From Cupriavidus pauculus (GTDB lineage: Bacteria > Pseudomonadota > Gammaproteobacteria > Burkholderiales > Burkholderiaceae), in the NCBI RefSeq assembly GCF_022179805.1, contig NZ_BPUO01000009.1, forward strand, positions 62,001-126,000: 64,000 nucleotides of DNA, read 5' to 3'. The translations under genes were made by a program, and so were the position numbers. The notes below the pieces were generated by a model that searched no databases, was not told the DNA's origin, and was given only the letters and a program-made list of their open reading frames with translations. Positions 28,343 to 36,851 of the stretch are shown piece by piece. The stretch's first letter is position 1. Every line of letters begins with the position of its first letter.

Positions 28343-29143
28343 TCAGGCAACAGAACGAATGGTCCCACCATCGACCCGTATGGTGGCGCCACTGACGTAG
28401 TCGGCATGGGTACTGGCCAGATAGGCGACGGCCGCCGCGATCTCTTCTGGCCGGCCCAGACGGCCAACATCGTTGGGCACCATCTCGCGCACGCATGCGT
28501 CTTCGATCTGCTCCCACGAATCGCCCCAGCCGCGATGCTGCGCGACGCTCTCGAGTATCGATTTGACGGCCGGCACCAGAATCGCGCCTGGGGCTACGAT
28601 ATTCGATGTCACGCCCGTGTTGCCGAGTTCGCGTGCCAGCGACACCGCGAGGTTATGCCTGGCGGCAAGCGAGGCGTTGTAGTCAGGCAGTTCCGCATTG
28701 GGCTGGCTTGCCAGCCCGCCACCGATCTGGATCACACGTCCCCAACCGCGCTGGCGCATGTCCGGGACCAGCCGTTGGATCATCCTCACGGCCGACAGCA
28801 CGTTAGCCTCGAACGTGTCACGCCATTCCGCAGGCAGCGCCGTCGTCCAGTTCAGGTGCTGGTAGCGGCCCGCATTGTTGACGAGGATGTCGATGGCTCC
28901 CCCGGCGCGCGCTTGTGCGGCCACTGCATCTGCGCCCGCGTCAGAGGAGAGATCGCCCAGCGCTATCTCGGCAGTGCCGCCAGCCGAGGTGATATGCGCG
29001 GCCACCGCTTCAGCACGCTCGCGCGACCGGCCATGCACGATAACCGTCACGCCTTCGGCCGCCAGCAGTTTGGCAATGGCTTCTCCAATACCGGAAGTTG
29101 AACCCGTGACGAGCGCCCGTTTTCCCTTGATGTTCAGATCCAT
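28343..29143 (-). CDS. SDR-family protein with a degenerate catalytic site
   Basis: A 266-residue Rossmann protein: TGSTSGIG cofactor loop (13-20), NNAG (89-92), Asn114 and a DYVSGATIRVDGG end are all normal. However, the active site is not: the expected Ser is Gly142 (IQIGGGLAS) and the expected YxxxK is Tyr155 followed by Leu159 (DYNASLAAR). A protein without the Ser and Lys cannot use the classical mechanism, so it may bind cofactor as a sensor or be losing function. The start is set at the second Met after AAGGAGAACGC. It is divergent from a TetR gene with tandem operator-like repeats between them. Confidence 0.82.
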   Translation of the reverse strand: MDLNIKGKRALVTGSTSGIGEAIAKLLAAEGVTVIVHGRSRERAEAVAAHITSAGGTAEIALGDLSSDAGADAVAAQARAGGAIDILVNNAGRYQHLNWTTALPAEWRDTFEANVLSAVRMIQRLVPDMRQRGWGRVIQIGGGLASQPNAELPDYNASLAARHNLAVSLARELGNTGVTSNIVAPGAILVPAVKSILESVAQHRGWGDSWEQIEDACVREMVPNDVGRLGRPEEIAAAVAYLASTHADYVSGATIRVDGGTIRSVA

Positions 29144-29163
29144 GCTGCGTTCTCCTTGCAATA

Positions 29164-29211
29164 AGTCTACGAGTGTATAATTTCATCCATCAAAAGTCTA
29201 CGGGTGTATAA
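29164..29211. promoter_or_regulatory. Tandem operator-like repeats between the SDR and TetR genes
   Basis: AGTCTACGAGTGTATAA (29164-29180) and AGTCTACGGGTGTATAA (29195-29211) are 16/17 identical and spaced 31 bases apart, about three helical turns. Each contains a TAC-N4-GTA dyad, the kind of site TetR dimers bind. The first copy contains TATAAT, a possible -10 box for tetR. The second ends 3 bases before the tetR ATG. Confidence 0.65.
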
Positions 29212-29214
29212 GTT

Positions 29215-29793
29215 ATGGCGGAATTGGGCAAGAAGGGGGCGGCGACGCGCCAACTCATCCTGGATGCCGCGCGCGTGGCGTTCACGGCAACGGGCTACGA
29301 TGCAGGCGTTCGTGAGATTGCGGAAGCCGCAGGGGTGACCGCCATGCTGGTCAACCGCTACTTTGGATCGAAAGACAAACTGTTCGAGGAAGTCATCGAT
29401 GCTGTGCTGGCCACACCCGGCATCGTGACACCGGATGTCATCGCGAACCGGGTGGCACTAGCTGACCTCTGCAGGGATCTCGCTGCTGCGCTGGTGGCAC
29501 GGACGGCGCCAGATGCAACGCCGCTGGACGGCTTTCTGATCATGCTGCGCTCGGCCAACAATCCGAAGGCCACGACGATATTGCGCGTCAAGTTCGAGGA
29601 GTATTTCGCCAAACCGCTTGCAGCAATACTGCCTGGCGACCAGGCCAAGACGCGTGCGGCGATGCTGCTGGTTGTGATCGCCGGGTTTCAGTTGATGCGA
29701 CAGGTTGTGGAGATGGCGGACCTGACAACGGGCGACTCACAGAAACTGTCAGGACTACTGGAACGCATGTTCCTGCTGCTGGCAGGCGAATGA
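29215..29793 (+). CDS. TetR-family transcriptional regulator
   Basis: 192 residues: N-terminal HTH (TRQLILDAARVAFTATGYDA, VREIAEAAGVTAMLVNRYFG, SKDKLFEEVI) and a helical ligand domain of the TetR_C group. It is divergent from the SDR, with two 17-bp direct repeats in the 71-base gap, so it most likely represses both itself and the SDR. Ligand unknown. Confidence 0.9.
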   Translation: MAELGKKGAATRQLILDAARVAFTATGYDAGVREIAEAAGVTAMLVNRYFGSKDKLFEEVIDAVLATPGIVTPDVIANRVALADLCRDLAAALVARTAPDATPLDGFLIMLRSANNPKATTILRVKFEEYFAKPLAAILPGDQAKTRAAMLLVVIAGFQLMRQVVEMADLTTGDSQKLSGLLERMFLLLAGE

Positions 29794-29908
29794 ACGTTTC
29801 ATGCACCTCCCGAGGTGTCACTCAAGTGAATGACTCCTGAGGGCCGTAAGAGCGGCCGGTGCATCGTTCGCTGACCAGTTCTGGCAACGCCATCGGTAAC
29901 AAGCCTGA

Positions 29909-29946
29909 TGACAATTCCGTGTTAGAAATTTGACGCGGAATTGTCA
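29909..29946. terminator. Perfect 11-bp inverted repeat between convergent genes
   Basis: TGACAATTCCG (29909-29919) and CGGAATTGTCA (29936-29946), 16-base spacer. It lies between the ends of the convergent tetR and ThDP-enzyme genes, so a bidirectional termination or 3'-end structure is plausible; no T run is present. An operator or transposon-end remnant is an alternative. The remaining bases between 29794 and 30110 show no gene. Confidence 0.45.
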
Positions 29947-30110
29947 CGTCTGTACCGGACGTGAGAGACGCAGGCCTGCAAAGATATCCGCCAAAGGGCA
30001 GGATGGCGCGAATAGCTAGGCAGGATTGGGAGCGGCTGTAGCGCAACGCGCTCGTGCTGATTGGCATCTCTCGTTTGGCGAAGCCAATCAGCGCGAGACT
30101 TCGTGAGTGA

Positions 30111-31670
30111 CTAGATGTGAAGGTCAATGAGGAACGGAGCGGAACGCGCGAAGCTTTCTTTCAGAAGCTCGCTGAGCTGCTCCAAAGAGGTGGCCGGTGC
30201 AGCCTCTACGCCCATCCCTTCGGTGAGCTTGACCCAGTTAAGCTGCGGGTTAGAGAGATCCAGCATCCGCATAGCTGTCTCGCCCGGCGACGCACCGACA
30301 CTCTTGTATTCGTTGATCAGGATGTTGTACTTGCTGTTATTGAGAATAATGGTGGTGCAAGGGAGCTTTTCGCGTGCTTGTGTCCACAGGGATTGCAGCG
30401 AATACATCGCCGATCCATCGGCCTGAAGGCTGATGACGCGACGCTTGCCGCCTGCCGCGATGGCTGCACCCGTTGCAACCGGCAAACCGTCGCCAATGGC
30501 GCCGCCCGCCAGGTGAAGCCAATCGTGCGCGGGGGCTGCGTGCGTGAACTGATAGAAGCTTCTACCGTAGCTGATGCTTTCGTCGGAAACGATGCTGTCG
30601 GGCGGCATCAGTGCTGCGAGCGTTTGCGCCAGGCCTTCGGATGTGGGTGCGCCGGTGCCGGGTTGCGGCCGTTCTCCGGGGTCTGGTACGGGAAGAAGCG
30701 GTGCGTTGATGGCCTCGGCGAGCACCGCCAACGCGGCGACCGCATCCTGGTCCGGGCGGCAGAGCACATGAAGTTGCGTGTTGGCAGGGTATTGCACAGA
30801 CGGCTTGCCGGGATAGGCAAAAAATGCCACTGGCGGTATCGCCGACACCAAGATAATGTGCTCGAAATTCTTCAGGAACTCGACGGCTTGATCGGTGTTG
30901 TACGGAATGCGCTGAAGTTGCATGCACCCCCGCCCACGACGCAGATGCGACGTCATGAAATCCGCTCGGACCGTCGCGCCACTCGCCTGCGCAATCCGCC
31001 AAGCAAGGGTCTGGCCGTCTCCTAACACCGCATTGCCGGCCAGCAAAATGAGGACATTCTTCTGGGATCGGAGAACGCGAGCAGCATTCTCTACGGCATG
31101 GGGATCTACCGGAGGCGGCGCGATACTAGGCAGAGGATCAGCAGTCATCGCTCCCTCGTCCCAGCAAGTGTCCGAGGGGAGAATCAACGTGGCGATGTTG
31201 CCAGGGTAGGCATTCGCGGCCTGTACCGCGGCGGCACCATCGCGCGCAACGTCCTGGGCGTTGGTCGAAGTCCTCACCCAGCTCGATACCGATCTTGCGA
31301 GGCTGTCTGTGTCGCTCGTCAATGGTGCGTCATATTGACGATGATAGGTGGCCTGATCGCCGACAAGATTGACGATCCCACTGCGAGCCCGACGCGCATT
31401 GTGTAGGTTTCCCAGACCGTTCGCCAGACCGGGGCCGCAGTGGAGCAGGGTACACGCCGGCTTCCGGGCAATCCGGAAATAGCCATCGGCCATGCCCGTG
31501 ACGACGTTTTCCTGCAAGCCCAGTACGCATTGCATTCCTGGTGTCTCGTCCAAGGCGGCGACAAAGTGCATCTCGCTTGTGCCAGGGTTTGCGAAGCAGG
31601 TGTCGACACCGGAAGCGAGCAGGGTCTTAACGAGGCTCTTGGCGCCGTTGGTGGAAGTACGTGTAGTCAT
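30111..31670 (-). CDS. Thiamine-diphosphate enzyme, acetolactate synthase large subunit-like
   Basis: A 519-residue ThDP-dependent enzyme. Glu54 in GLQENVVTGMADGY activates the cofactor, and the ThDP/Mg motif is near 415-445 (ADGSAMYS ... NNSKYNIL). The SDESISYGRSFYQF block before the PP domain resembles the IlvB-like/benzoylformate decarboxylase branch rather than true acetolactate synthase, and no IlvN small subunit is nearby. It probably decarboxylates or ligates a 2-oxo acid. ATG 31670 is preferred over the in-frame TTG six bases upstream. It starts 13 bases after the SSADH stop, as the last gene of gabT-SSADH-ThDP. Confidence 0.85.
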   Translation of the reverse strand: MTTRTSTNGAKSLVKTLLASGVDTCFANPGTSEMHFVAALDETPGMQCVLGLQENVVTGMADGYFRIARKPACTLLHCGPGLANGLGNLHNARRARSGIVNLVGDQATYHRQYDAPLTSDTDSLARSVSSWVRTSTNAQDVARDGAAAVQAANAYPGNIATLILPSDTCWDEGAMTADPLPSIAPPPVDPHAVENAARVLRSQKNVLILLAGNAVLGDGQTLAWRIAQASGATVRADFMTSHLRRGRGCMQLQRIPYNTDQAVEFLKNFEHIILVSAIPPVAFFAYPGKPSVQYPANTQLHVLCRPDQDAVAALAVLAEAINAPLLPVPDPGERPQPGTGAPTSEGLAQTLAALMPPDSIVSDESISYGRSFYQFTHAAPAHDWLHLAGGAIGDGLPVATGAAIAAGGKRRVISLQADGSAMYSLQSLWTQAREKLPCTTIILNNSKYNILINEYKSVGASPGETAMRMLDLSNPQLNWVKLTEGMGVEAAPATSLEQLSELLKESFARSAPFLIDLHI

Positions 31671-31683
31671 ATGCAATTCGACC

Positions 31684-33123
31684 TTAGACGCGCAGTTGAG
31701 TGACGAACTTCGTGTTCATGTACGGCTCCATCGCTTCCGAGCCGCCTTCGGAGCCATATCCGGAATCCTTCACGCCGCCGAAGGGGACTTCAGGCAGTGC
31801 CAATCCGTGATGGTTGATGGAGAGCATGCCGCATTCCAACGCCACACTCAGATCCCCCGCAATCTTTGCCGATCCAGTAAATGCATATGCGGCAAGGCCA
31901 AAAGGCAAGCGATTCGCCTCTGCAACGACATCGTCGAAATCTTCAAACCGGACGATGGGAGCGATCGGACCAAAGGGTTCCTCATGGAGGATGGCAGCAT
32001 CCGCTGGCACATCGATCAGCACGGTTGGCTCGAAGAAGTTTCCCTCTCCGGCAATACGTTGTCCGCCGACGGCGATCTTTGCGCCTTTTGATACGGCATC
32101 GTTCACCAACCGCTCCATGGCGGCAACACGTCGAGTATTGGCCAGAGGCCCCATCGTCGTGCCGCTGTCCAGGCCGTTGCCGACTTTGATCTTGCGCGTT
32201 TCAGCCACAAACACTTCCACGAACTCGTCGAATCTCTTGTCCTGGATCAGGAACCGAGTCGGTGAAACGCAAACCTGGCCGGCGTTTCGGAATTTTGAGG
32301 CACAGAGCAATTTGGCTGCGCGCTCGACATCTGCATCGGCGAAGACGATGGCCGGCGCATGCCCGCCCAACTCCATCGTGGCGCGCTTCATGTGCGTACC
32401 GGCTTGCGAAGCCAAGAGCTTGCCGATCTCTGTGGATCCGGTGAACGTAACCTTACGGACCGAAGGATGACTGATCAGGTACGACGAGATCTCAGCGGGA
32501 TTGCCGAAGACTAGGTTGAGCACGCCCGCTGGCACGCCGGCATCGGCGTAAGCGCGGACGAGTTCTGCACAGCTTGCCGGCGTCTCCTCGGGGCCCTTGA
32601 GCACGACCGAGCAGCCGGATGCGAGCGCTGCAGATACCTTTCGGACGGCCTGGTTAATAGGAAAGTTCCACGGCGTGAAAGCGGCGACCACACCCACCGG
32701 CTCCCTGACGACAAGTTGGGTCACATCGCGCGAGCGCGATGGAATAACCCGGCCGTAGGTGCGCTTGCCTTCCTCGGCGAACCACTCAATGAGGTCTACG
32801 GCGGCCAACGTTTCGGCCTGGGACTCGGCGAGTGGCTTGCCTTGTTCGAGCGTCATAAGCCGGGCGATTTCCGGGGCCCGCTCACGAATGAGAGCGGCGG
32901 CTTTGCGCAGAATCTTTCCTCGTTCGTGGGGGGACACCTCGCGCCACAAACGAAAGCCTGCGTCAGCCGCTGTGATGGCTTCCTCGAGGTCCGCGGCGTG
33001 TGCGTGGGCGACGCTTCCCAACGTTTCGGCCGTTGCGGGGTTCAGGACTGGCAAGGCTGTGCCACGGCCGTCTCGCCACTGGCCGTTAATGAGCAGCTTG
33101 ATATCGGGGTACATGTTGTACAT
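31684..33123 (-). CDS. gabD: NAD(P)-dependent succinate-semialdehyde dehydrogenase
   Basis: A 479-residue aldehyde dehydrogenase: [10 protein letters not shown] (149-158), FTGSTEIGK (227-235), general base Glu251 (MELGGHAP) and nucleophile Cys285 ([11 protein letters not shown]). The opening [14 protein letters not shown] and overall sequence match the GabD/SSADH branch. With the adjacent GABA transaminase it would oxidise succinate semialdehyde to succinate. The chemical class is certain; the substrate rests on the neighbour. Starts 30 bases after gabT and ends 13 bases before the ThDP gene. Confidence 0.88.
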   Translation of the reverse strand: MYNMYPDIKLLINGQWRDGRGTALPVLNPATAETLGSVAHAHAADLEEAITAADAGFRLWREVSPHERGKILRKAAALIRERAPEIARLMTLEQGKPLAESQAETLAAVDLIEWFAEEGKRTYGRVIPSRSRDVTQLVVREPVGVVAAFTPWNFPINQAVRKVSAALASGCSVVLKGPEETPASCAELVRAYADAGVPAGVLNLVFGNPAEISSYLISHPSVRKVTFTGSTEIGKLLASQAGTHMKRATMELGGHAPAIVFADADVERAAKLLCASKFRNAGQVCVSPTRFLIQDKRFDEFVEVFVAETRKIKVGNGLDSGTTMGPLANTRRVAAMERLVNDAVSKGAKIAVGGQRIAGEGNFFEPTVLIDVPADAAILHEEPFGPIAPIVRFEDFDDVVAEANRLPFGLAAYAFTGSAKIAGDLSVALECGMLSINHHGLALPEVPFGGVKDSGYGSEGGSEAMEPYMNTKFVTQLRV

Positions 33124-33153
33124 AGGTTCGGGTCGTGCGGATCTTCTTGACGC

Positions 33154-34446
33154 TCAGGCTGCTCGGCAGGTTTCGTGAACCGATTCTTCCAGGAGCGCCA
33201 GGCCTTCCTGAAATACGGTGTCCGTCACGGTCAGCGGAAAGAGGAAGCGGATCACATTGCCATTGACACCGCAGGTCAGCAGAAGCAGGCCTTTCTCGAG
33301 AGCACGCTGCTGGATCTGCTTGACGAGATCCGCTGCGGGCTCTCCGGTTTCGGGATCTGCGAATTCAAGGGCGACCATGGCACCGAGGGAGCGGACCTCC
33401 TGGATCTGTGGAATGGTCTTCTGCATGCGTTTGAGTCGTGCCACCATGGTCTCTCCAAGCGCCTGAGCACGCTCCACAAGCTGCTCTTCCTGGATCACGT
33501 CGATGACGGCCAGTGCGGCGGCGACGGCAAGCGGGCTGCCAGCGTAAGTGCCGCCCAAACCGCCCGGCGCTGCAGCGTTCATCAACGCTGCGCGGCCAGT
33601 TAGTGCCGAAAGCGGAAAGCCGCCCGCCAGGCTCTTGGCCATGGTCATCAGATCGGCCTCCACCGGATAGTGTTCAAGGGCAAACAGTCGACCGGTGCGG
33701 GCGAAGCCCGTTTGGACTTCGTCGATGATCAGCAGGATTCCATGCTCGTCGCAGATCTTGCGCAGTCGTACCAGCAACTCCTTTGGCGCCACATAGAAGC
33801 CACCTTCACCCTGAACCAGTTCGATGATGATCCCGGCTACGCGCTGAGGATCAACGTCTGCCTTGAAAAGGTGCTCCAAGGCTTTGATGCTGTCTTCGAC
33901 CGTTACGCCAAGCGTTGGGGCCGGATAAGGCACGTGCCAAACCTCGCCGGGGACAGGCCCGAAGCCAGCTTTATAGGGCTTGACCTTGCCGGTCAACGCC
34001 ATGCCCATCATCGTACGTCCGTGAAATGCGCCGGAAAACGCGATCATTGCGGACCGCCCCGTCGCCGCGCGAGCGACCTTTACCGCGTTCTCGACGGCCT
34101 CAGCACCGGTGGTGAACAATGCCGTGCGCTTGTCGAATGCGCCAGGCGTCAGTGCATTGAGTCGCTCGCAGAGCGTGACGTAGTTTTCGTACGGCGTGAC
34201 CTGGAAACAGGTGTGGTGGAACAGGTCAAGTTGTTGCTTGACTGCGTCAATGATTTTCGGGTGCCGATGGCCGGTTGCCAGGACAGCGATGCCGCCAGCA
34301 AAGTCGACGAGACGACGGCCCTCTACGTCCCAGATTTCAGCGTTCTCTGCGCGTTGGACGAAACGGTCGGTCTGCACAGCGACACCCGATGGGCAAGCAG
34401 CTCGACGACGGGACTCAAGGGCGATGGCATTCGCGTGATTAGGCAT
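33154..34446 (-). CDS. gabT: 4-aminobutyrate--2-oxoglutarate transaminase
   Basis: A 430-residue class III PLP aminotransferase: TTGAEAVENAVKVARAATG (112-130), GAFHGRT, Asp242 (LIIDEVQTGFARTG) pairing with the PLP nitrogen, and Lys271 (TMAKSLAGGFPLS) forming the Schiff base. Length and motifs match GabT, which moves the amino group from GABA (or 5-aminovalerate) to 2-oxoglutarate. First gene of a three-gene operon. Its upstream region contains a palindrome and a divergent XRE-cupin regulator. Confidence 0.9.
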   Translation of the reverse strand: MPNHANAIALESRRRAACPSGVAVQTDRFVQRAENAEIWDVEGRRLVDFAGGIAVLATGHRHPKIIDAVKQQLDLFHHTCFQVTPYENYVTLCERLNALTPGAFDKRTALFTTGAEAVENAVKVARAATGRSAMIAFSGAFHGRTMMGMALTGKVKPYKAGFGPVPGEVWHVPYPAPTLGVTVEDSIKALEHLFKADVDPQRVAGIIIELVQGEGGFYVAPKELLVRLRKICDEHGILLIIDEVQTGFARTGRLFALEHYPVEADLMTMAKSLAGGFPLSALTGRAALMNAAAPGGLGGTYAGSPLAVAAALAVIDVIQEEQLVERAQALGETMVARLKRMQKTIPQIQEVRSLGAMVALEFADPETGEPAADLVKQIQQRALEKGLLLLTCGVNGNVIRFLFPLTVTDTVFQEGLALLEESVHETCRAA

Positions 34447-34538
34447 GATTCTTGAAGGGTAAGTAGGGGGCCGCTTTGGACTCAGAAGCCAACGCGCAAC
34501 ACGACTCTACTACCGTCGTGAAAAAAGGCAAGCATATT

Positions 34539-34552
34539 TTCATGTGTATGAA
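34539..34552. promoter_or_regulatory. Operator-like palindrome TTCAT-N4-ATGAA
   Basis: A perfect 5-bp-arm palindrome in the 228-base gap between gabT and the divergent XRE-cupin gene, preceded by ATATT. A close relative (TTCAT-N4-ATGTA, also preceded by ATT) occurs at 35636-35649 upstream of the Bug/aldolase operon. The likely ligand is the XRE-cupin regulator. Confidence 0.5.
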
Positions 34553-34674
34553 CATCAGGTGGCTCGGTTCGAGGTGGGAGAGGCCGTCGGTCCCGCGACA
34601 GGCAAAGGGGGTGCGGTAGAATTGCGCTTCACTGTTGTGAAGACCCCATCGCTCGATGGATCAAACTGCGGCCG

Positions 34675-35370
34675 ATGAAACGTGTTGACATAAAGGGCAA
34701 GAAAAGCCCGATGCCGTCCCCAACGGCACAAACCAAATCGAGATCTGGAAACGGCGTGTCGAAGGCGTCGGCTACGCGCACGGCCGGCGCGGCACATAGC
34801 CCGGCCCCTGAAACGCCGCTGAGCTGGATTGGCGAGGAAATCAAGAGCCTTCGCAAGGCTAAAGGTATGTCCCTGCAGGCGCTTTCCAAAGGCTGCGGGA
34901 AATCTATCGGCTTTCTGAGTCAGGTCGAACGGGGCCTCAGCGTGCCGTCAATCAGCGACATGCACGGCATCGCTCATGTCTTGGGGGTTCAGATCGGATG
35001 GTTCTTCCCGCAGGGAGAATTTGTAGATCCGATGGAGCGAACGGTGATTGTCCGCAAGCCGCAGAGGCGCCAGCTTACCTTCGCCTCAGGCATCGCGGAC
35101 TTTCTCATGTCACCGAATCTGAGCGGACCGCTGGAACTCATTTGGTCGGTGATGGAGCCAGGCGCTGACAGTGGCGCTGCCTACCATCACTCTGGCGATG
35201 AGGCAGGCGTGTTGATCCGGGGGGAACTCGAACTCTGGGTGGGCGATCAGCATTACCTTCTGGGTGAGGGCGACAGCTTTAGTTTTCCAAGTGGTACGCC
35301 GCACCGGTATCGCAACCCGGGCGCTACGAATGCTGAGCTAGTCTGGGTAGTCACTCCACCGTCGTACTGA
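34675..35370 (+). CDS. XRE-family regulator with C-terminal cupin domain
   Basis: 231 residues: a basic, low-complexity N-terminal tail of about 45 residues, a Cro/CI-type HTH (IKSLRKAKGMSLQALSKGCG, IGFLSQVERGLSVPSISDM, about 56-100) and a cupin_2 sensor (AYHHSGDEAGVLIRGELEL, GDSFSFPSGTPHRYRNPG, about 175-225). PuuR and similar regulators of polyamine/GABA use share this design. It is divergent from gabT-SSADH-ThDP and upstream of the Bug/aldolase pair, and a shared palindrome makes it the probable regulator of both. Confidence 0.87.
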   Translation: MKRVDIKGKKSPMPSPTAQTKSRSGNGVSKASATRTAGAAHSPAPETPLSWIGEEIKSLRKAKGMSLQALSKGCGKSIGFLSQVERGLSVPSISDMHGIAHVLGVQIGWFFPQGEFVDPMERTVIVRKPQRRQLTFASGIADFLMSPNLSGPLELIWSVMEPGADSGAAYHHSGDEAGVLIRGELELWVGDQHYLLGEGDSFSFPSGTPHRYRNPGATNAELVWVVTPPSY

Positions 35371-35824
35371 TGGCGCTCTTTTAGCCGTCATCGGATATGG
35401 GAAGGCGCCAGGCTTCTGGCAGCCTTCTCCGCAATCTCCTCAAGCCAACCCGCATCTGCTGCGCGGCCCTCTGGCTCACTTTCTCTTACGACTTTTATAT
35501 GGCGCGACCTCTGCCGAGGCTCTGGCATGGCTCGCCCTGCCATGGCGCATCGGTTGCCGCTCTGGTGCATGTCCGCATCATTGCAGTGAAAATACCTACT
35601 GTACGTTCGTCCTCGTGAAAACTAATATACAAATTTTCATTGGCATGTAAGTTGCTGATTGAGGTGACTGTGTCGTTTCCTGGGTGTGTCGGACCGATTC
35701 ACCCAGGGCAGCCGCGGTGATCCAGCAGTGCGCTGGATGTCGAGATGGGGCAGCAACGCGTTCTGACGGGAGCACTAGTGCCCTCGTCAAGCTGCTACCG
35801 AGTCTGAAACCAATGGTGTGTTAT
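35371..35824. other. Intergenic region upstream of the Bug/aldolase operon
   Basis: No gene is recognised. It contains the inverted repeat and operator-like motif at 35616-35649. The stretch around 35610-35660 is A/T-rich, as expected of a promoter. Confidence 0.4.
35616..35649. promoter_or_regulatory. Inverted repeat and second TTCAT-N4-ATGTA site
   Basis: TGAAAA (35616-35621) and TTTTCA (35634-35639) form a 6-bp inverted repeat with a 12-base A/T-rich centre. Overlapping it, TTCAT-TGGC-ATGTA (35636-35649) differs from the gabT-side palindrome by one base in its arms. It lies about 175 bases before the Bug start codon. Confidence 0.4.
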
Positions 35825-36808
35825 ATGACCCGAAGCTTGATCAAATCAATCTCCCTCCTCGGCGCTCTGCTGTTGGCGCTTGCTCCCAATGTCCATGCTC
35901 AACCAACCGAAAACTGGCCGACGCGCCCGATTCGCTTAGTTGTCTCGTTTCCGGCGGGCGGGGGCACCGATAGTATCGCGCGTTTTCTGGGTGAGAAGAT
36001 GGCTGCGGAACTGCACGGTTCCGTGGTCGTAGAAAACCGCCCTGGCGCCGGAGGGATCATTGGCGCGCAGAACGCAGCAGGCTCCCCGGCGGATGGCTAT
36101 ACCGTCTTTCTTGGGACGAACAGCACACTTGTCAGCAACAAGTATCTGTATGCAAAACTGCCCTATAACCCGGAGAACTTCGAGCCACTGGGGCTGATCG
36201 GGGTTCAGCCTCTGGTCCTGGTTGTCAATCCATCCTTGCCCGTGAAAACGTTGGCCGAATTGGTCGCGTATGCGAAGGCCAACCCAGGCAAGTTGAACTA
36301 TGCGTCGTTTGGCCAAGGAACAACCTCGCATCTTGCCGCCGAGATGCTTAAGCAGATGGCAGGGATCGACATGGTTCATGTTCCTTTCAAAGGGGCTGCC
36401 GAGGCCATTCCCGCGCTGCTGAGCGGGTCCGTGTCCGTCTATTTCGATACGATCGTATCGAGCTTGCCTCATATCAAGGCCGGCAAGATGCGAGTGCTTG
36501 CTGTCACCACGGCCAAACGCTCGGGGGCCCTTCCTTCGGTGCCCACCATTGCTGAGCAGGGATACCCGAACTACGAGATGTACCCATGGTACGGCCTGAC
36601 CGTTCTCAAGGCGACGCCGAAGGAAATTCAGGAAAAGTTGCGCAATACACTGGCCAAGAGCCTTGCGGATCCGGACTTGAGGAAGCGCATGACCGACACG
36701 GGAACTGAAGTGACCTACGCCGACGCTCAGGAATTTGCCAATCTGATTCGCTCGGATGCGGGCAAGACAGAGCGTCTGGTCAAATCGGTTGGCATCTCTA
36801 TCCAGTAA
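35825..36808 (+). CDS. Bug-family tripartite tricarboxylate transporter substrate-binding protein
   Basis: A 327-residue TctC/Bug protein. The signal peptide is SLIKSISLLGALLLALAPNV followed by HAQ. The mature part has the usual landmarks: WPTRPIRLVVSFPAGGGTDS, VVVENRPGAGGIIG, ADGYTVFLGTNS, VHVPFKGAAEA and PWYGLTVLKATPKE. It would bind an extracellular carboxylate. The start is uncertain (ATG 35813 or 35825, neither with a strong ribosome-binding site). A class II aldolase gene follows after 43 bases, so the pair probably handles the same acid. Confidence 0.92.
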   Translation: MTRSLIKSISLLGALLLALAPNVHAQPTENWPTRPIRLVVSFPAGGGTDSIARFLGEKMAAELHGSVVVENRPGAGGIIGAQNAAGSPADGYTVFLGTNSTLVSNKYLYAKLPYNPENFEPLGLIGVQPLVLVVNPSLPVKTLAELVAYAKANPGKLNYASFGQGTTSHLAAEMLKQMAGIDMVHVPFKGAAEAIPALLSGSVSVYFDTIVSSLPHIKAGKMRVLAVTTAKRSGALPSVPTIAEQGYPNYEMYPWYGLTVLKATPKEIQEKLRNTLAKSLADPDLRKRMTDTGTEVTYADAQEFANLIRSDAGKTERLVKSVGISIQ

Positions 36809-36851
36809 TGCTGCGGCCAATGGGATTGGCCTAGATATCAAGGGAGTGGCG

